Origin: Serratia surfactantfaciens
GTDB lineage: Bacteria > Pseudomonadota > Gammaproteobacteria > Enterobacterales > Enterobacteriaceae
DNA length: 64,000 bases
Assembly (NCBI RefSeq): GCF_001642805.2
Contig: NZ_CP016948.1
Span: forward strand, 62,001 to 126,000
Direction: 5' to 3'
The translations under genes and the position numbers were made by a program. The notes under the pieces were generated by a model. That model was given only the letters and a program-made list of their open reading frames with translations. It was not told the origin of the DNA and did not search any database. Positions 21,303-33,889 of this stretch are shown piece by piece (position 1 is the first letter of the stretch; each line of letters begins with the position of its first letter).

Positions 21303-23066
21303 ATGAAAGCAGCGCGCCCCGGTAAGATGAGACGCCAGGAAGATCAGGCCAGCTTTGTCAGCTGGCGTTTTGCGTTGCTGTGCGGCTGTATTTTGCTGGC
21401 GATGGTCGGTCTGATGCTGCGCGTCGCTTACCTGCAGGTTATCAATCCCGATCGCTTGGTGAAAGAAGGCGACATGCGTTCGCTGCGCGTACAGGAAGTG
21501 CCAACCGCGCGCGGCATGATCAGCGATCGCGCCGGCCGCCCGTTGGCGGTCAGCGTGCCGGTCAATGCGGTGTGGGCCGATCCGAAAGAGCTGAACGAGC
21601 GCGGCGGCATCACGCTGGACAGCCGTTGGAAAGCGCTTTCCGATGCGCTGAACATCCCGCTGGACCAACTCTCCAACCGTATCAACGCCAACCCGAAAGG
21701 GCGCTTCGTTTATCTGGCTCGCCAGGTTAACCCGGCGATCGGCGACTACATCCACAAACTCAAGCTGCCGGGCATCTACCTGCGGCAGGAATCGCGCCGT
21801 TACTACCCGGCGGGGCAGGTGACGTCGCACATCATCGGCGTGACCAACATCGACGGACAAGGCATTGAAGGCGTCGAGAAGAGCTTCGACCGCTGGCTGA
21901 CCGGGCAACCGGGCGAGAGAACGGTGCGCAAGGACCGCTTCGGCCGCGTGATCGAAGATATCTCCTCCGTCGACAGCCAGGCGGCGCACAACCTGGTGCT
22001 GAGCGTCGATGAGCGCCTGCAGGCTCTGGTGTATCGCGAGCTGAACAACGCCGTGGCGTTCAACAAGGCCGAATCGGGCACCGCGGTGCTGATCGATGTG
22101 AACACCGGCGAAGTGCTGGCGATGGCCAACAGCCCGTCTTACAACCCGAACAACATGGCCGGTACGCCGAAAGAGACCATGCGTAACCGCGCTATCACCG
22201 ATATTTTTGAACCCGGTTCAACCGTGAAGCCGATGGTGGTGATGACCGCGCTGCAAAACGGCGTGGTGCGAGAAAACAGCGTGCTGAACACCATCCCGTA
22301 CCGCATTCAGGGCCACGAAATCAAAGACGTGGCGCGGTACTCGGAGCTGTCATTGACCGGGATCTTGCAGAAGTCGAGTAACGTCGGTGTTTCAAAGCTG
22401 GCGTTAGCGATGCCGTCCTCAGCGTTAGTAGATACTTACTCTCGCTTTGGGCTGGGAAAAGCGACCAATTTGGGGCTGGTCGGAGAAAGCAGTGGCATAT
22501 ACCCAAAAAAACAACGGTGGTCTGACATAGAGAGGGCCACCTTCTCTTTCGGCTACGGGCTGATGGTAACTCCGTTACAGTTGGCGCGAGTCTATGCAAC
22601 GATCGGCAGCCTGGGCGTGTATCGCCCATTGTCGATCACCAAGGTTGACCCTCCGGTCGCCGGCGAACGCGTTTTCCCTGAACCTCTGGTGCGCACCGTG
22701 GTGCACATGATGGAAAGCGTGGCCTTGCCGGGCGGCGGCGGCGTGAAAGCCGCCATCAAGGGATACCGTATCGCCATCAAGACCGGTACCGCGAAAAAAG
22801 TGGGCCCGGACGGCAAATACGTCAACCGATACATCGCTTATACCGCCGGCGTTGCGCCGGCAAGTAACCCCCGTTTTGCCCTGGTGGTCGTCATCAACGA
22901 CCCGCAGGGTGGGAAGTACTATGGTGGCGCAATCTCCGCGCCGGTGTTCGGCGCGATCATGGGCGGCGTATTGCGCACCATGAACGTCGAGCCTGACGCG
23001 TTGCCTACCGGTGACAAAAGCGAATTAGTGATTAACAAGAAAGAGGGTTCAGGTGGCAGATCGTAA
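21303..23066 (+). CDS. ftsI: Peptidoglycan D,D-transpeptidase FtsI (penicillin-binding protein 3)
   Basis: Septal transpeptidase that cross-links peptidoglycan, with FtsW as partner. The 587 aa protein has a short cytoplasmic tail, one membrane anchor (about 20-42), the pedestal domain, and the catalytic domain with GSTVKPM (Ser306), KSSN (357-360) and KTGT (493-496). The insertions near residue 333 known from resistant E. coli are absent. The codons of about residues 349-435 are clearly unlike the rest of the gene, with more TTA, GTA, ATA and AGG and lower GC, although the protein there is conserved (see findings). The end overlaps murE by 14 bases. Confidence 0.98.
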   Translation: MKAARPGKMRRQEDQASFVSWRFALLCGCILLAMVGLMLRVAYLQVINPDRLVKEGDMRSLRVQEVPTARGMISDRAGRPLAVSVPVNAVWADPKELNERGGITLDSRWKALSDALNIPLDQLSNRINANPKGRFVYLARQVNPAIGDYIHKLKLPGIYLRQESRRYYPAGQVTSHIIGVTNIDGQGIEGVEKSFDRWLTGQPGERTVRKDRFGRVIEDISSVDSQAAHNLVLSVDERLQALVYRELNNAVAFNKAESGTAVLIDVNTGEVLAMANSPSYNPNNMAGTPKETMRNRAITDIFEPGSTVKPMVVMTALQNGVVRENSVLNTIPYRIQGHEIKDVARYSELSLTGILQKSSNVGVSKLALAMPSSALVDTYSRFGLGKATNLGLVGESSGIYPKKQRWSDIERATFSFGYGLMVTPLQLARVYATIGSLGVYRPLSITKVDPPVAGERVFPEPLVRTVVHMMESVALPGGGGVKAAIKGYRIAIKTGTAKKVGPDGKYVNRYIAYTAGVAPASNPRFALVVVINDPQGGKYYGGAISAPVFGAIMGGVLRTMNVEPDALPTGDKSELVINKKEGSGGRS

Positions 23067-24540
23067 TTTGCGCGACTTACTCGCCCCGTGGGTGCCGACG
23101 GCACCCGGGCGCGCGCTGCGGGAAATGACATTAGACAGCCGTGTGGCGGCTGCCGGGGATCTGTTTGTCGCCGTTGTCGGCCATCAAACGGATGGGCGCC
23201 GCTATATTCCGCAGGCCATCGCGCAGGGCGTCGCCGCTGTGATCGCCGAGGCTGACGGTCAGGCCGAAGACGGCGCCATCGTTGAGATGCACGGCGTGCC
23301 GGTGATCTACCTGAGCCAATTGAACCAGCGACTTTCCGCGCTGGCCGGGCGTTTTTACCACCAGCCGGGCGAGCGCCTGCGCCTGGTCGGCGTGACCGGC
23401 ACCAACGGCAAAACCACCACCACGCAGCTGCTGGCGCAGTGGAGCCAACTGCTGGGCGAAACCAGCGCGGTGATGGGCACCGTCGGCAACGGCCTGCTGG
23501 GCCAGGTGTGTCCGACCGAGAATACCACCGGTTCTGCGGTGGATGTTCAACACGTATTAAACGATTTGGCGGAACAGGGCGCGACCTTCGCCGCCATGGA
23601 AGTTTCTTCCCACGGTTTGGTGCAACACCGGGTGGCGGCGCTGCCGTTCGCTGCGGCGGTCTTCACCAACCTGAGCCGCGATCACCTGGATTACCACGGT
23701 GATATGGCCAATTACGAAGCGGCCAAATGGTCGCTGTTCGCCGCCCACAACGTGGGGCAGGCGATCATCAACGCCGACGATGAAGTCGGTCAGCGCTGGC
23801 TCGGCAAATTGCCGGATGCGGTAGCGGTGACGATGCAGGACAACCTGCAGCCGGGCTGCCACGGCCGCTGGTTGAAAACCACGGCGGTCGACTATCACGA
23901 CAACGGCGCGACTATTCGTTTCAGCTCCAGCTGGGGCGACGGCGAGATTGAAAGCCGCCTGATGGGCGCTTTCAACGTCAGCAACCTGCTGTTGGCGCTG
24001 GCGACGTTGCTGTCGCTGGGCTATCCGCTGGCGGCGCTGGTGGAAGCCGGCAACCGTCTGCAGCCGGTCTGCGGCCGCATGGAAGTGTTCAACGCGCCGG
24101 GCAAACCGACGGTAGTGGTGGATTACGCCCACACGCCGGATGCGCTGGAGAAAGCGTTGGAAGCCGCGCGCCTGCACTGCCAGGGGCAGTTGTGGTGCGT
24201 CTTCGGTTGCGGCGGCGATCGCGACAAGGGCAAGCGCCCGCTGATGGGCGGCATCGCCGAGCAGTTCGCGGATCGCGTGGTGATCACCGATGACAACCCG
24301 CGCACCGAAGAGCCGCGCGCGATCATCAACGACATCCTGACCGGATTACTGGACGCCGGGCAGGCGTTGGTGATCCACGGCCGCGCCGAAGCGGTGACCA
24401 GCGCCATCATGCAGGCGCAGGAGCAGGATGTGGTGTTGGTGGCGGGCAAAGGCCACGAAGATTATCAGCTGGTGGGCAACCGCCGCCTGGATTACTCCGA
24501 CCGCACGACGGTCGCCCGACTGCTGGGGGTGCTGGCATGA
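23053..24540 (+). CDS. murE: UDP-MurNAc-tripeptide synthetase (meso-diaminopimelate adding)
   Basis: Cytoplasmic ligase adding meso-diaminopimelate to UDP-MurNAc-L-Ala-D-Glu. The 495 aa protein has the P-loop [16 protein letters not shown] (about residues 113-128) and the DNPRTEEP motif, whose Arg selects diaminopimelate over lysine. It starts with GTG ([15 protein letters not shown]) inside the end of ftsI, as in E. coli. A four-base overlap joins it to murF. Confidence 0.98.
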   Translation: MADRNLRDLLAPWVPTAPGRALREMTLDSRVAAAGDLFVAVVGHQTDGRRYIPQAIAQGVAAVIAEADGQAEDGAIVEMHGVPVIYLSQLNQRLSALAGRFYHQPGERLRLVGVTGTNGKTTTTQLLAQWSQLLGETSAVMGTVGNGLLGQVCPTENTTGSAVDVQHVLNDLAEQGATFAAMEVSSHGLVQHRVAALPFAAAVFTNLSRDHLDYHGDMANYEAAKWSLFAAHNVGQAIINADDEVGQRWLGKLPDAVAVTMQDNLQPGCHGRWLKTTAVDYHDNGATIRFSSSWGDGEIESRLMGAFNVSNLLLALATLLSLGYPLAALVEAGNRLQPVCGRMEVFNAPGKPTVVVDYAHTPDALEKALEAARLHCQGQLWCVFGCGGDRDKGKRPLMGGIAEQFADRVVITDDNPRTEEPRAIINDILTGLLDAGQALVIHGRAEAVTSAIMQAQEQDVVLVAGKGHEDYQLVGNRRLDYSDRTTVARLLGVLA

Positions 24541-25898
24541 TCCCTGTCTCTCTTCAGACACTGGCTGAGGTATTGAGCGCTGAACTGATTGGCGCCGATT
24601 GCCAAATTGTCGAGGTGACGACAGACACCCGCAAGGTGACCGCCGGTTGCCTGTTTGTGGCGCTGAAAGGCGAGCGTTTCGATGCGCACGACTTCGCGGC
24701 GGATGCCGTAGCCGCAGGCGCCGGGGCGCTGCTGGTCAGTAAGCGCTTATCAGTGGACGCACCGCAGCTGGTGGTGAAAGACACCCGTGTGGCGCTGGGC
24801 CAGCTTGGCGCCTGGGTGCGTCAGCAGGTGCCGGCGCACGTGGTTGCGCTGACCGGTTCCTCGGGCAAGACGTCGGTGAAAGAAATGACCGCCGCCATTC
24901 TGCGTGAATGCGGCGAAGTGCTGCATACCGCCGGCAACTTCAATAACGATATCGGCGTGCCGCTGACGCTGTTGCGTCTGGAGCCGCAGCATGATTTTGC
25001 CGTGATAGAGCTGGGCGCTAACCACATTGGCGAAATTGCTTACACCACCGCATTGACGCGTCCGCAGACCGCTTTGGTGAACAACCTGGCGGCTGCGCAC
25101 CTGGAAGGCTTCGGCTCGCTGGCCGGCGTCGCCCAGGCGAAAGGTGAAATCTTTACCGGCCTGCCGGCCGACGGCGTGGCGATCATCAACGCCGATAACA
25201 ATGACTGGCCGCACTGGCAGAGCATGCTGGACGGCAAAACCGTCTGGCGCTTCTCACCGCAGGCCGCCGAAGGCGTGGACTTCTTCGCGGACGAGGTGCG
25301 GGTGAACGGCGCAGGCACGCAGTTCACGCTGCACAGCCCGTTCGGCAGCGCCGAGATCGCACTGCCGCTGCCGGGGCGCCACAACGTGGCCAACGCGTTG
25401 GCGGCCACGGCGCTGGCGATGTCGGTAGGCGCCACTCTGGAAGCGGTGCGTCAGGGGTTAAAACAATTGCAGGCGGTGCCGGGACGTTTGTTCCCGGTGG
25501 CGCTGGCCGAAGGCAAGCTGCTGCTGGACGACAGCTATAACGCCAACGTCGGGTCGATGACCGCGGCGGCGCAGGTGCTGGCGGAAATGCCGGGCTACCG
25601 CGTGATGGTGGTCGGCGATATGGCCGAGCTGGGCGCAGAAGCGGAAGAGTGCCACCGTCAGGTGGGCGAAGCCGCCCGTCTGGCCGGAGTCGACAAAGTC
25701 ATCAGCGTCGGCGGTTTGAGCCGCGTACTGAGCGAAGCCTCCGGCAACGGCGAACATTATCAGGACAAGACAGCAGTGATCGCGCGCGTGGCGGAATTAC
25801 TGTCGGAACATGCGGTCATCACCGTGTTAATCAAAGGTTCACGTAGTGCCGCAATGGAGCAGGTAGTACGCGCGTTACAGGAGAAAGCACCATGTTAG
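24537..25898 (+). CDS. murF: UDP-MurNAc-tripeptide D-alanyl-D-alanine ligase
   Basis: Adds the D-Ala-D-Ala dipeptide made by Ddl to UDP-MurNAc-tripeptide, finishing the cytoplasmic stem peptide. The 453 aa sequence has the P-loop [19 protein letters not shown] and the Mur ligase segments [14 protein letters not shown] and [17 protein letters not shown] overlaps the murE stop (ATGA) and the 3' end overlaps mraY by seven bases, implying coupled translation. Confidence 0.98.
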   Translation: MIPVSLQTLAEVLSAELIGADCQIVEVTTDTRKVTAGCLFVALKGERFDAHDFAADAVAAGAGALLVSKRLSVDAPQLVVKDTRVALGQLGAWVRQQVPAHVVALTGSSGKTSVKEMTAAILRECGEVLHTAGNFNNDIGVPLTLLRLEPQHDFAVIELGANHIGEIAYTTALTRPQTALVNNLAAAHLEGFGSLAGVAQAKGEIFTGLPADGVAIINADNNDWPHWQSMLDGKTVWRFSPQAAEGVDFFADEVRVNGAGTQFTLHSPFGSAEIALPLPGRHNVANALAATALAMSVGATLEAVRQGLKQLQAVPGRLFPVALAEGKLLLDDSYNANVGSMTAAAQVLAEMPGYRVMVVGDMAELGAEAEECHRQVGEAARLAGVDKVISVGGLSRVLSEASGNGEHYQDKTAVIARVAELLSEHAVITVLIKGSRSAAMEQVVRALQEKAPC

Positions 25899-26974
25899 TT
25901 TGGCTGGCCGAGCATTTGGTCAAATATTACTCAGGCTTCAACGTCTTTTCTTACCTGACGTTCCGAGCCATTGTCAGCCTGCTGACCGCGCTGTTCCTGT
26001 CGCTGTGGATGGGCCCGCGGGTGATCAAGCGTCTGCAAGAAATGTCCTTCGGCCAGGTGGTGCGCAACGACGGCCCCGAGTCGCACTTCAGCAAGCGCGG
26101 CACGCCGACCATGGGCGGCATCATGATCCTGACCTCCATCACCATTTCGGTGCTGATGTGGGCTTACCCGTCCAACCCCTATGTCTGGTGCGTACTGTTC
26201 GTGCTGGTGGGTTACGGTATCGTCGGTTTCGTCGACGACTACCGCAAGGTGGTACGTAAGGACACCAAGGGGCTGATTGCCCGTTGGAAGTATTTCTGGC
26301 AGTCGGTGATTGCGCTGATCGTCGCATTCGCCATGTACGCCGTAGGAAAAGACACGCCAGCCACCGAGCTGGTTGTGCCGTTCTTTAAGGACGTGATGCC
26401 GCAGCTGGGCCTGCTGTACATCCTGCTGGCCTATTTCGTCATCGTCGGCACCAGCAACGCGGTCAACCTGACCGACGGTCTGGATGGCCTGGCGATCATG
26501 CCGACGGTATTCGTGGCGGCCGGTTTTGCGCTGGTGGCCTGGGCGACCGGCAACATGAACTTCGCCAACTACCTGCATATCCCGTATCTGCGTCATGCCG
26601 GTGAATTGGTGATCGTGTGTACCGCCATCGTCGGCGCCGGCCTCGGGTTCCTGTGGTTCAACACTTACCCGGCCCAGGTGTTTATGGGCGACGTCGGTTC
26701 GCTGGCGCTGGGCGGCGCGCTGGGCACCATTGCGGTGCTGCTGCGCCAGGAGTTCTTGTTGGTGATCATGGGCGGCGTGTTCGTGGTAGAGACGCTGTCG
26801 GTGATCCTGCAGGTGGGATCGTTCAAGCTGCGCGGGCAACGCATTTTCCGCATGGCGCCGATTCACCACCACTATGAATTGAAAGGCTGGCCGGAACCGC
26901 GCGTGATCGTGCGCTTCTGGATCATTTCGCTGATGCTGGTGCTGATTGGCCTGGCAACGCTGAAGGTGCGTTAA
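25892..26974 (+). CDS. mraY: Phospho-MurNAc-pentapeptide transferase MraY
   Basis: Polytopic inner-membrane enzyme that transfers phospho-MurNAc-pentapeptide to undecaprenyl phosphate, forming lipid I. The 360 aa protein has about ten membrane segments and the family motifs [18 protein letters not shown] and the histidine-rich [11 protein letters not shown], which build the Mg and substrate site. Length equals that of E. coli MraY. It overlaps murF and is followed two bases later by murD. Confidence 0.98.
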   Translation: MLVWLAEHLVKYYSGFNVFSYLTFRAIVSLLTALFLSLWMGPRVIKRLQEMSFGQVVRNDGPESHFSKRGTPTMGGIMILTSITISVLMWAYPSNPYVWCVLFVLVGYGIVGFVDDYRKVVRKDTKGLIARWKYFWQSVIALIVAFAMYAVGKDTPATELVVPFFKDVMPQLGLLYILLAYFVIVGTSNAVNLTDGLDGLAIMPTVFVAAGFALVAWATGNMNFANYLHIPYLRHAGELVIVCTAIVGAGLGFLWFNTYPAQVFMGDVGSLALGGALGTIAVLLRQEFLLVIMGGVFVVETLSVILQVGSFKLRGQRIFRMAPIHHHYELKGWPEPRVIVRFWIISLMLVLIGLATLKVR

Positions 26975-26976
26975 TC

Positions 26977-28296
26977 ATGGCAGACTATCAGGGTAGAAAA
27001 GTCGTCATCATCGGGTTGGGCCTCACCGGCCTGTCCTGTGTCGATTTCTTCATGGCGCGCGGCGTGACGCCGCGCGTGATGGATACCCGTATCGCGCCGC
27101 CAGGGTTGGACAAACTGCCTGAAAGTGTGGAGCGCCATCTGGGCGATCTGAATCAGGACTGGCTGCTGGCGGCGGATCTGATCGTCGCCAGCCCGGGCGT
27201 CGCGTTGGCGACTCCGGCATTGAGCGCTGCGGCGGATGCTGGCGTGGAGATCGTCGGCGACGTCGAGCTGTTCTGCCGTGAGGCGCAGGCGCCGATCGTG
27301 GCGATCACCGGCTCCAACGGCAAAAGCACCGTCACCACCCTGGTGGGCGAGATGGCGAAAGCCGCCGGTTGGGCGGTAGGCGTGGGCGGCAATATCGGCC
27401 TGCCGGCACTGAGCCTGTTGCGCCAGGAATGCCAGCTGTATGTGCTGGAGCTGTCCAGCTTCCAGCTGGAAACGACGTATAGCCTGCGGGCGGCGGCGGC
27501 GACCATTCTGAACGTGACCGAAGACCATATGGATCGCTATCCGTTCGGCCTGCAGCAGTACCGCGGCGCCAAGCTGCGCGTTTATGAAAACGCCGCAGTG
27601 TGCGTGGTGAACGCGGACGACGCGCTGACCATGCCGGTGCGCGGCGCCGACGAGCGCTGCGTGAGCTTCGGCGCGGATGTGGGCGACTATCACCTGAACC
27701 GTCAGCAGGGGGAAACCTGGCTGCGGGTGCGCGGTGAGAAGGTGTTGAATACGCGCGAGATGAAGCTGACCGGCCGCCACAATTACACCAACGCTCTGGC
27801 GGCGCTGGCGCTGGCGGATGCGGTCAACATTCCGCGCGCGTCCAGCCTGAAGGCGCTGACCACCTTCACCGGCCTGGCGCACCGCTTCCAGCTGGCCTGG
27901 GAGCACAACGGCGTGCGTTGGATCAACGATTCCAAAGCCACCAACGTCGGCAGCACCGAAGCGGCGCTGAACGGCCTGCAGGTGGACGGTACGCTGCATC
28001 TGCTGCTGGGTGGCGACGGCAAGTCCGCCGATTTCTCGCCGCTGGCGCGTTATCTGCAGGGCGACAACGTGCGTCTGTACTGCTTTGGCCGCGACGGCGC
28101 CCAGCTGGCGCAGCTGCGGCCGGAAGTGGCGACGCTGACCGAGACTATGGAGCAGGCGATGCGCGCCATCGCCGGCCACGTACAGCCCGGCGATATGGTG
28201 TTGCTGTCGCCGGCCTGCGCCAGCCTCGATCAGTTCCGTAATTTTGAAGTGCGCGGCGACGAGTTCGCCCGCATGGCGCAGGAGCTTGGCGGATGA
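26977..28296 (+). CDS. murD: UDP-MurNAc-L-alanine:D-glutamate ligase
   Basis: Cytoplasmic Mur ligase that adds D-glutamate, the second residue of the stem peptide. The 439 aa sequence begins with a nucleotide-binding fold ([18 protein letters not shown]), has the P-loop [17 protein letters not shown], and near the C-terminus [19 protein letters not shown]. Four-base ATGA overlap with ftsW. Confidence 0.98.
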   Translation: MADYQGRKVVIIGLGLTGLSCVDFFMARGVTPRVMDTRIAPPGLDKLPESVERHLGDLNQDWLLAADLIVASPGVALATPALSAAADAGVEIVGDVELFCREAQAPIVAITGSNGKSTVTTLVGEMAKAAGWAVGVGGNIGLPALSLLRQECQLYVLELSSFQLETTYSLRAAAATILNVTEDHMDRYPFGLQQYRGAKLRVYENAAVCVVNADDALTMPVRGADERCVSFGADVGDYHLNRQQGETWLRVRGEKVLNTREMKLTGRHNYTNALAALALADAVNIPRASSLKALTTFTGLAHRFQLAWEHNGVRWINDSKATNVGSTEAALNGLQVDGTLHLLLGGDGKSADFSPLARYLQGDNVRLYCFGRDGAQLAQLRPEVATLTETMEQAMRAIAGHVQPGDMVLLSPACASLDQFRNFEVRGDEFARMAQELGG

Positions 28297-29495
28297 AACT
28301 ACGCTTGCCGAACTTCGGGCTGACTGAACGGCTGAAAGACTGGGTGACCGGCGCGCGCGACAACGACGCGGTCAACATGGTGCTGTACGACCGCACCCTG
28401 CTGTGGCTGACCTTCGGGTTGGCGATCATCGGCTTCGTGATGGTGACCTCGGCGTCGATGCCGATCGGCCAACGCCTGGCGGACGATCCGTTCCTGTTCG
28501 CCAAACGTGATGCGCTGTATCTCGGCCTGGCGTTCGGCCTGTCGCTGGTGACGCTGCGCGTCCCGATGGAAGTTTGGCAGCGCTACAGCAACATTATGTT
28601 GCTGATGTCGATAGTGATGCTGCTGATCGTACTGGTGGTGGGGAGCTCGGTGAACGGGGCATCGCGCTGGATCGCGCTCGGCCCGTTGCGTATTCAGCCG
28701 GCGGAGCTGTCCAAGCTGTCGCTGTTCTGCTACCTGGCGAGCTACCTGGTGCGCAAGGTGGAAGAGGTGCGCAGCAACTTCTGGGGCTTCTGTAAGCCGA
28801 TGGGCGTGATGGTGGTGTTGGCGGTGCTGCTGCTGGCGCAACCGGACCTCGGCACCGTGGTGGTGCTGTTCATCACCACGCTGGCGATGCTGTTCCTGGC
28901 CGGCGCGAAAATGTGGCAGTTCCTGGCGATCATCGGTTCCGGCGTGTTCGCCGTGGTGCTGCTGATCATCGCGGAACCGTACCGTATGCGCCGCGTGACC
29001 TCGTTCTGGAACCCGTGGGCCGACCCGTTCGGCAGCGGCTACCAGTTGACCCAGTCGCTGATGGCGTTTGGCCGCGGCGAGTTCTGGGGACAGGGGCTCG
29101 GCAACTCGGTGCAGAAACTGGAGTATTTGCCGGAAGCACACACCGACTTCATCTTCTCCATTTTGGGGGAAGAACTGGGCTATATCGGTGTGGTTTTAGC
29201 CCTGTTAATGGTATTCTTCGTCGCTTTTCGCGCGATGTCCATCGGGCGCCGCGCGTTGGAGATCGACCAGCGCTTCTCCGGCTTCCTGGCCTGTGCGATC
29301 GGCGTATGGTTCAGTTTCCAGGCGCTGGTTAACGTCGGCGCCGCCGCGGGTATGCTGCCGACCAAAGGTCTGACGCTGCCGCTGATCAGTTACGGCGGTT
29401 CGAGCCTGCTGATTATGTCGACGGCCATCGTGCTGTTGCTGCGAATTGATTATGAAACGCGCCTGACCAAGGCTCAGGCGTTTGTGAAGAGGTAA
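28293..29495 (+). CDS. ftsW: Septal peptidoglycan glycosyltransferase FtsW
   Basis: SEDS-family polymerase that extends glycan strands at the septum together with FtsI. The 400 aa protein has about ten membrane segments. It carries SEDS features such as [20 protein letters not shown], and the C-terminal signature [19 protein letters not shown]. Length compares with 414 in E. coli. The gene overlaps murD by four bases, and murG follows three bases after its stop. Confidence 0.98.
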   Translation: MKLRLPNFGLTERLKDWVTGARDNDAVNMVLYDRTLLWLTFGLAIIGFVMVTSASMPIGQRLADDPFLFAKRDALYLGLAFGLSLVTLRVPMEVWQRYSNIMLLMSIVMLLIVLVVGSSVNGASRWIALGPLRIQPAELSKLSLFCYLASYLVRKVEEVRSNFWGFCKPMGVMVVLAVLLLAQPDLGTVVVLFITTLAMLFLAGAKMWQFLAIIGSGVFAVVLLIIAEPYRMRRVTSFWNPWADPFGSGYQLTQSLMAFGRGEFWGQGLGNSVQKLEYLPEAHTDFIFSILGEELGYIGVVLALLMVFFVAFRAMSIGRRALEIDQRFSGFLACAIGVWFSFQALVNVGAAAGMLPTKGLTLPLISYGGSSLLIMSTAIVLLLRIDYETRLTKAQAFVKR

Positions 29496-29498
29496 GGG

Positions 29499-30563
29499 AT
29501 GAGCGGGAAACCTAAGCGTTTAATGGTGATGGCAGGCGGTACCGGCGGGCACGTGTTCCCGGGGCTGGCGGTCGCGCATCATCTGATGGCGCAGGGCTGG
29601 CAGGTGCGCTGGCTCGGAACCGCAGACCGAATGGAAGCCGATCTGGTGCCGAAGCACGGGATCGAGATTGATTTTATCCGTATCTCCGGCTTGCGCGGCA
29701 AAGGCCTGAAGGCCCAACTGACCGCGCCATTGCGCATCTGGCAGGCGGTGCGCCAGGCGAAAGCCATCATGCGCAGCTATCAGCCGGATGTGGTGCTGGG
29801 GATGGGCGGTTACGTTTCCGGCCCCGGCGGCCTGGCGGCCTGGCAGTGCGGCATCCCGGTGGTGTTGCACGAGCAGAACGGCATCGCCGGCCTGACCAAC
29901 CGCTGGTTGGCGCGCATCGCCGCCAAAGTGATGCAGGCCTTCCCCGGCGCGTTCCCGAACGCCGAGGTGGTGGGCAACCCGGTGCGTACCGACGTGCTGG
30001 CGCTGCCGTTGCCGGCGGAGCGGTTGCAAGGGCGCGAAGGCCCGATCCGCGTGCTGGTCATTGGCGGAAGTCAGGGCGCGCGCGTGCTGAATCAGACAGT
30101 TCCTGAAGTCGCGGCGCGTTTGGGCGATAGAATTACGCTCTGGCATCAGGTGGGCAAGGGCGCGCTGGAAACGGTGCAGCGTGACTACGAAAGGGTAGGG
30201 CAGACGCAGCACAAGGTGACCGAGTTCATCGACGATATGGCCGCCGCCTATGCCTGGGCCGATGTGGTGGTCTGCCGTTCCGGCGCGTTGACCGTCAGCG
30301 AAATCGCGGCGGCGGGGCTGCCGGCGATCTTCGTGCCGTTCATGCATAAAGATCGTCAGCAGTACTGGAACGCGCGTCCGCTGGAACAAGCCGGCGCGGC
30401 GAAGATTATCGAACAGCCGCAGTTCAACGCCGATGTGGTGGCCGAACTGCTGGCGAGCTGGGATCGCAAGACGCTGCTGGCCATGGCCGAGAAAGCGCGC
30501 GCGGTCGCCATTCCTGACGCCACCGAGCGCGTGGCGGCGGAGCTGGTGCGGCTCGCCAAGTAA
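29499..30563 (+). CDS. murG: UDP-GlcNAc:lipid I GlcNAc transferase MurG
   Basis: Peripheral membrane glycosyltransferase of family GT28 that converts lipid I to lipid II on the cytoplasmic face. The 354 aa protein has the N-terminal glycine-rich loop [15 protein letters not shown], a second loop [15 protein letters not shown], and the donor-binding segment [20 protein letters not shown]. The short gap of about 84 bases before murC contains no terminator. Confidence 0.98.
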   Translation: MSGKPKRLMVMAGGTGGHVFPGLAVAHHLMAQGWQVRWLGTADRMEADLVPKHGIEIDFIRISGLRGKGLKAQLTAPLRIWQAVRQAKAIMRSYQPDVVLGMGGYVSGPGGLAAWQCGIPVVLHEQNGIAGLTNRWLARIAAKVMQAFPGAFPNAEVVGNPVRTDVLALPLPAERLQGREGPIRVLVIGGSQGARVLNQTVPEVAARLGDRITLWHQVGKGALETVQRDYERVGQTQHKVTEFIDDMAAAYAWADVVVCRSGALTVSEIAAAGLPAIFVPFMHKDRQQYWNARPLEQAGAAKIIEQPQFNADVVAELLASWDRKTLLAMAEKARAVAIPDATERVAAELVRLAK

Positions 30564-30647
30564 CGAGTGCAGGGGTTCGGTGCGCCGAACCTGAATAAAA
30601 GCAATGTGATGTAGGGCCGGGATACCGGGTCCGGATTAGAGAGAGTG

Positions 30648-32123
30648 ATGAATACACAACAACTGGCGAAACTACGTACTATCGTGCCCGAGATGCGTCG
30701 CGTCCGGCACATTCACTTTGTCGGCATCGGTGGCGCCGGCATGGGTGGTATCGCCGAAGTGTTGGCAAACGAAGGGTATCAGATCAGCGGCTCCGACCTG
30801 GCGCCGAATCCGGTCACCCAACAGCTGAGCGCGCTCGGGGCGACGATTTACTTCAATCACCGCCCGGAAAACGTGCTGGATGCGAGCGTGGTGGTGGTTT
30901 CTACCGCCATCTCTGCCGACAACCCGGAGATCGTCGCCGCTCGTGAAGCGCGTATCCCGGTGATCCGCCGCGCTGAAATGCTGGCGGAGCTGATGCGTTT
31001 TCGTCACGGCATCGCTATTGCCGGCACGCATGGCAAAACCACCACCACGGCGATGGTCTCGAGCATTTATGCCGAAGCTCGCCTGGACCCGACCTTCGTC
31101 AACGGCGGGCTGGTGAAGGCGGCGGGCACCCACGCGCGACTGGGGTCCAGCCGTTATCTGATCGCGGAAGCGGATGAGAGCGATGCGTCGTTCCTGCATC
31201 TGCAGCCGATGGTGGCCGTGGTCACCAACATTGAAGCCGACCATATGGACACGTACCAGGGCGACTTCGAGAACCTGAAACAGACGTTTATCAATTTCTT
31301 GCACAACCTGCCGTTCTACGGCCGCGCGGTGATGTGCATCGACGATCCGGTAGTGCGTGAGCTGTTGCCGCGCGTGGGTCGCCATATCACCACCTACGGC
31401 TTCAGTGAAGATGCCGATGTGCGCATCGAAGACTACCGGCAGATTGGGCCGCAGGGGCACTTTACCCTGAGCCGTCAGGACAAGCCGTTGCTGACGGTAA
31501 CGCTGAACGCGCCGGGCCGCCACAATGCGTTGAACGCGGCGGCGGCGGTGGCGGTAGCGACCGAAGAAGGCATCGACGACGCAGATATTCTGCGCGCGCT
31601 GGCGGGGTTCCAGGGCACCGGGCGCCGCTTCGACTTCCTCGGCGAGTTCCCGCTGGAGCCGGTCAACGGCAAAGCGGGCAGCGCGATGCTGGTGGACGAT
31701 TACGGCCACCATCCGACCGAGGTGGACGCCACGTTGAAAGCGGCGCGCGCCGGTTGGCCGGACAAGCGTCTGGTGATGATCTTCCAGCCGCACCGCTATA
31801 CGCGTACCCGCGACCTGTATGACGATTTCGCCAACGTGCTGTCGCAGGTGGATGTGCTGCTGATGCTCGACGTGTACGCCGCCGGCGAAGCGCCGATCCC
31901 TGGCGCGGACAGCCGTTCGCTGTGCCGCACCATCCGCAGCCGTGGCAAGCTGGATCCGATTCTGGTTTCCGATGCCGACACCGTGCCGGAAACGCTGGCG
32001 CAGCTGCTGCAGGATGAAGATTTGGTGCTGGTGCAAGGCGCCGGCAACGTGGGCAAAATCGCGCGTAAACTGGCTGAGCTGAAGCTGCAGCCGCCGAAGA
32101 AAGAGGAGGAGCACCATGGCTGA
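30648..32123 (+). CDS. murC: UDP-MurNAc:L-alanine ligase
   Basis: First amino-acid-adding Mur ligase. The sequence has the N-terminal Rossmann element [18 protein letters not shown], the P-loop [17 protein letters not shown], and [18 protein letters not shown] choose the ATG at 30648 ([13 protein letters not shown]), which gives 491 aa as in E. coli; a GTG directly before it would add one residue. GAGAGAG precedes it as ribosome site. The 3' end overlaps ddlB by eight bases. Confidence 0.98.
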   Translation: MNTQQLAKLRTIVPEMRRVRHIHFVGIGGAGMGGIAEVLANEGYQISGSDLAPNPVTQQLSALGATIYFNHRPENVLDASVVVVSTAISADNPEIVAAREARIPVIRRAEMLAELMRFRHGIAIAGTHGKTTTTAMVSSIYAEARLDPTFVNGGLVKAAGTHARLGSSRYLIAEADESDASFLHLQPMVAVVTNIEADHMDTYQGDFENLKQTFINFLHNLPFYGRAVMCIDDPVVRELLPRVGRHITTYGFSEDADVRIEDYRQIGPQGHFTLSRQDKPLLTVTLNAPGRHNALNAAAAVAVATEEGIDDADILRALAGFQGTGRRFDFLGEFPLEPVNGKAGSAMLVDDYGHHPTEVDATLKAARAGWPDKRLVMIFQPHRYTRTRDLYDDFANVLSQVDVLLMLDVYAAGEAPIPGADSRSLCRTIRSRGKLDPILVSDADTVPETLAQLLQDEDLVLVQGAGNVGKIARKLAELKLQPPKKEEEHHG

Positions 32124-33036
32124 TAAAGTTGCAGTTCTGCTGGGCGGCACCTCCGCTGAGCGTGACGTTTCCCTGCAATCCGGCGCCGCCGTGCTGGCCG
32201 GGTTGCGCGAAGCCGGTATCGATGCGCACGGCGTCGATACCCGCGATTTCCCGGTGACCCAGTTGAAAGAGCAGGGATTCACCAAAGTGTTTATCGCGCT
32301 GCACGGCCGCGGCGGCGAGGATGGCACCCTGCAAGGGCTGCTGGAGTTCCTCGAGCTGCCTTATACCGGCAGCGGCGTAATGGCCTCGGCGCTGACCATG
32401 GACAAATGGCGTACCAAGATGGTGTGGCAGTCGATGGGCTTACCGGTGGCGCCTTACGTGGCGTTGAATCGCCAGCAGTACCTTGGCGCCGATAAAGCGG
32501 CGCTGCTGACGCGCGTGGCGGATCTCGGCCTGCCGCTGATCGTCAAGCCGAGCCGCGAAGGCTCCAGCGTCGGCATGAGCAAGGTCACCGAGAGCGCCGC
32601 GTTGGAAGCCGCGTTGGAAGAGGCCTTCCGCCATGACGACGACGTGCTGGTGGAGAAGTGGCTGAGCGGCCCGGAATACACCGTAGCGATGCTGGGCGAC
32701 CAGGTGCTGCCGTCGATCCGCATCCAGCCGGCCGGCGTGTTTTACGACTACCAGGCCAAGTATATTTCGGACGACACGCAGTACTTCTGCCCGAGCGGTT
32801 TGAGCGCCGAGCAGGAAGCCGAGATGGCAGCGTTGGCGCTGCGCGCTTACCGCGGTCTGGACTGCAGCGGCTGGGGCCGCGTCGACGTGATGCAAGACAG
32901 CGATGGCAGCTTCTATCTGCTTGAGGTGAACACCTCTCCGGGCATGACCAGTCATAGCCTGGTGCCGATGGCGGCGCGCCAGTTTGGATTAAGCTTCTCG
33001 CAGTTGGTGGCGAGAATTTTGGAGTTGGCCGACTGA
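32116..33036 (+). CDS. ddlB: D-alanine:D-alanine ligase B
   Basis: ATP-grasp enzyme that makes the D-Ala-D-Ala used by MurF. The 306 aa protein starts [20 protein letters not shown] with the glycine-rich loop of the family. It continues with the ATP-binding segment [17 protein letters not shown] and the catalytic end [19 protein letters not shown]. Same length as E. coli DdlB. It overlaps murC, and ftsQ starts one base after its stop. Confidence 0.98.
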   Translation: MADKVAVLLGGTSAERDVSLQSGAAVLAGLREAGIDAHGVDTRDFPVTQLKEQGFTKVFIALHGRGGEDGTLQGLLEFLELPYTGSGVMASALTMDKWRTKMVWQSMGLPVAPYVALNRQQYLGADKAALLTRVADLGLPLIVKPSREGSSVGMSKVTESAALEAALEEAFRHDDDVLVEKWLSGPEYTVAMLGDQVLPSIRIQPAGVFYDYQAKYISDDTQYFCPSGLSAEQEAEMAALALRAYRGLDCSGWGRVDVMQDSDGSFYLLEVNTSPGMTSHSLVPMAARQFGLSFSQLVARILELAD

Positions 33037-33037
33037 T

Positions 33038-33889
33038 ATGTCGCAAGCTGCCCTGAATGCGCGCGATCGCGAGGTGGATAACGGCCCGCGCCGCAGCAAT
33101 GGAACCCAGTTGGCGGGGATGATTTTCCTGCTGATGGTGTTGGGAACGGTCGTGTGGAGCGGTTGGGCGGTGCTTGGCTGGATGAAAGACGCCAGTCGCC
33201 TGCCGCTCTCAAGGCTGGTGGTGACCGGCGAACGCCATTACACCACCAACGATGATATTCGTCAGGCGATCCTGGCGCTGGGCGCGCCCGGCACCTTCAT
33301 GACGCAGGATGTGGACGTTATCCAGCAGCAGATCGAACGTCTGCCGTGGATCAAGCAGGCCAGCGTGCGCAAACAATGGCCGGATGAGCTGAAGATCCAT
33401 CTGGTGGAGTACGTCCCGGTGGCGCGCTGGAACGATTTGCACATGGTGGACGCCGAAGGCAAAGCGTTCAGCGTGCCGGCGGAGCGGGCAGGCAAACAGA
33501 AGTTGCCGCTGCTCTACGGGCCGGAAGGGAGCGAGCAGGATGTGCTGGACGGCTATCGGGCGATGAGCGCCACGTTGGCGGCCAGCAAATATACGCTGAA
33601 AATGGCGGCGATGACCGCGCGCCATTCCTGGCAGCTGGCGCTGGACAACGATGTCCGGCTTGAGCTGGGGCGCGATGACCGCAACGGGCGTTTGCAGCGG
33701 TTTATCGAGCTTTACCCGGTATTGCAGCAGCAGGGCCAGGCGGAGAGCAAGCGTGTCAGCTATGTCGATCTGCGCTACGAGTCCGGCGCTTCGGTAGGGT
33801 GGGCTCCGGTGTTGGTCGATCCGCAGGCGCTTGGCGGTCAGCAAAACAGTAATCAGCAACAGAATCAGGCACAGGCAAAACAACAATGA
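33038..33889 (+). CDS. ftsQ: Cell division protein FtsQ
   Basis: Bitopic divisome protein that links early and late division proteins and binds FtsB/FtsL. The 283 aa protein has a cytoplasmic N-terminus, one membrane segment (about residues 28-48), a POTRA domain (about 57-125, beginning [15 protein letters not shown]), and a beta domain. The C-terminus is glutamine-rich ([14 protein letters not shown]), a low-complexity tail. It overlaps ftsA by four bases. Confidence 0.97.
   Translation: MSQAALNARDREVDNGPRRSNGTQLAGMIFLLMVLGTVVWSGWAVLGWMKDASRLPLSRLVVTGERHYTTNDDIRQAILALGAPGTFMTQDVDVIQQQIERLPWIKQASVRKQWPDELKIHLVEYVPVARWNDLHMVDAEGKAFSVPAERAGKQKLPLLYGPEGSEQDVLDGYRAMSATLAASKYTLKMAAMTARHSWQLALDNDVRLELGRDDRNGRLQRFIELYPVLQQQGQAESKRVSYVDLRYESGASVGWAPVLVDPQALGGQQNSNQQQNQAQAKQQ

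Noticed and set aside
22201..22320. Beta-lactam-resistance insertion near residue 333 of FtsI
   Set aside because: The sequence around that position matches the normal E. coli PBP3 pattern with no YRIN or YRIK type duplication.
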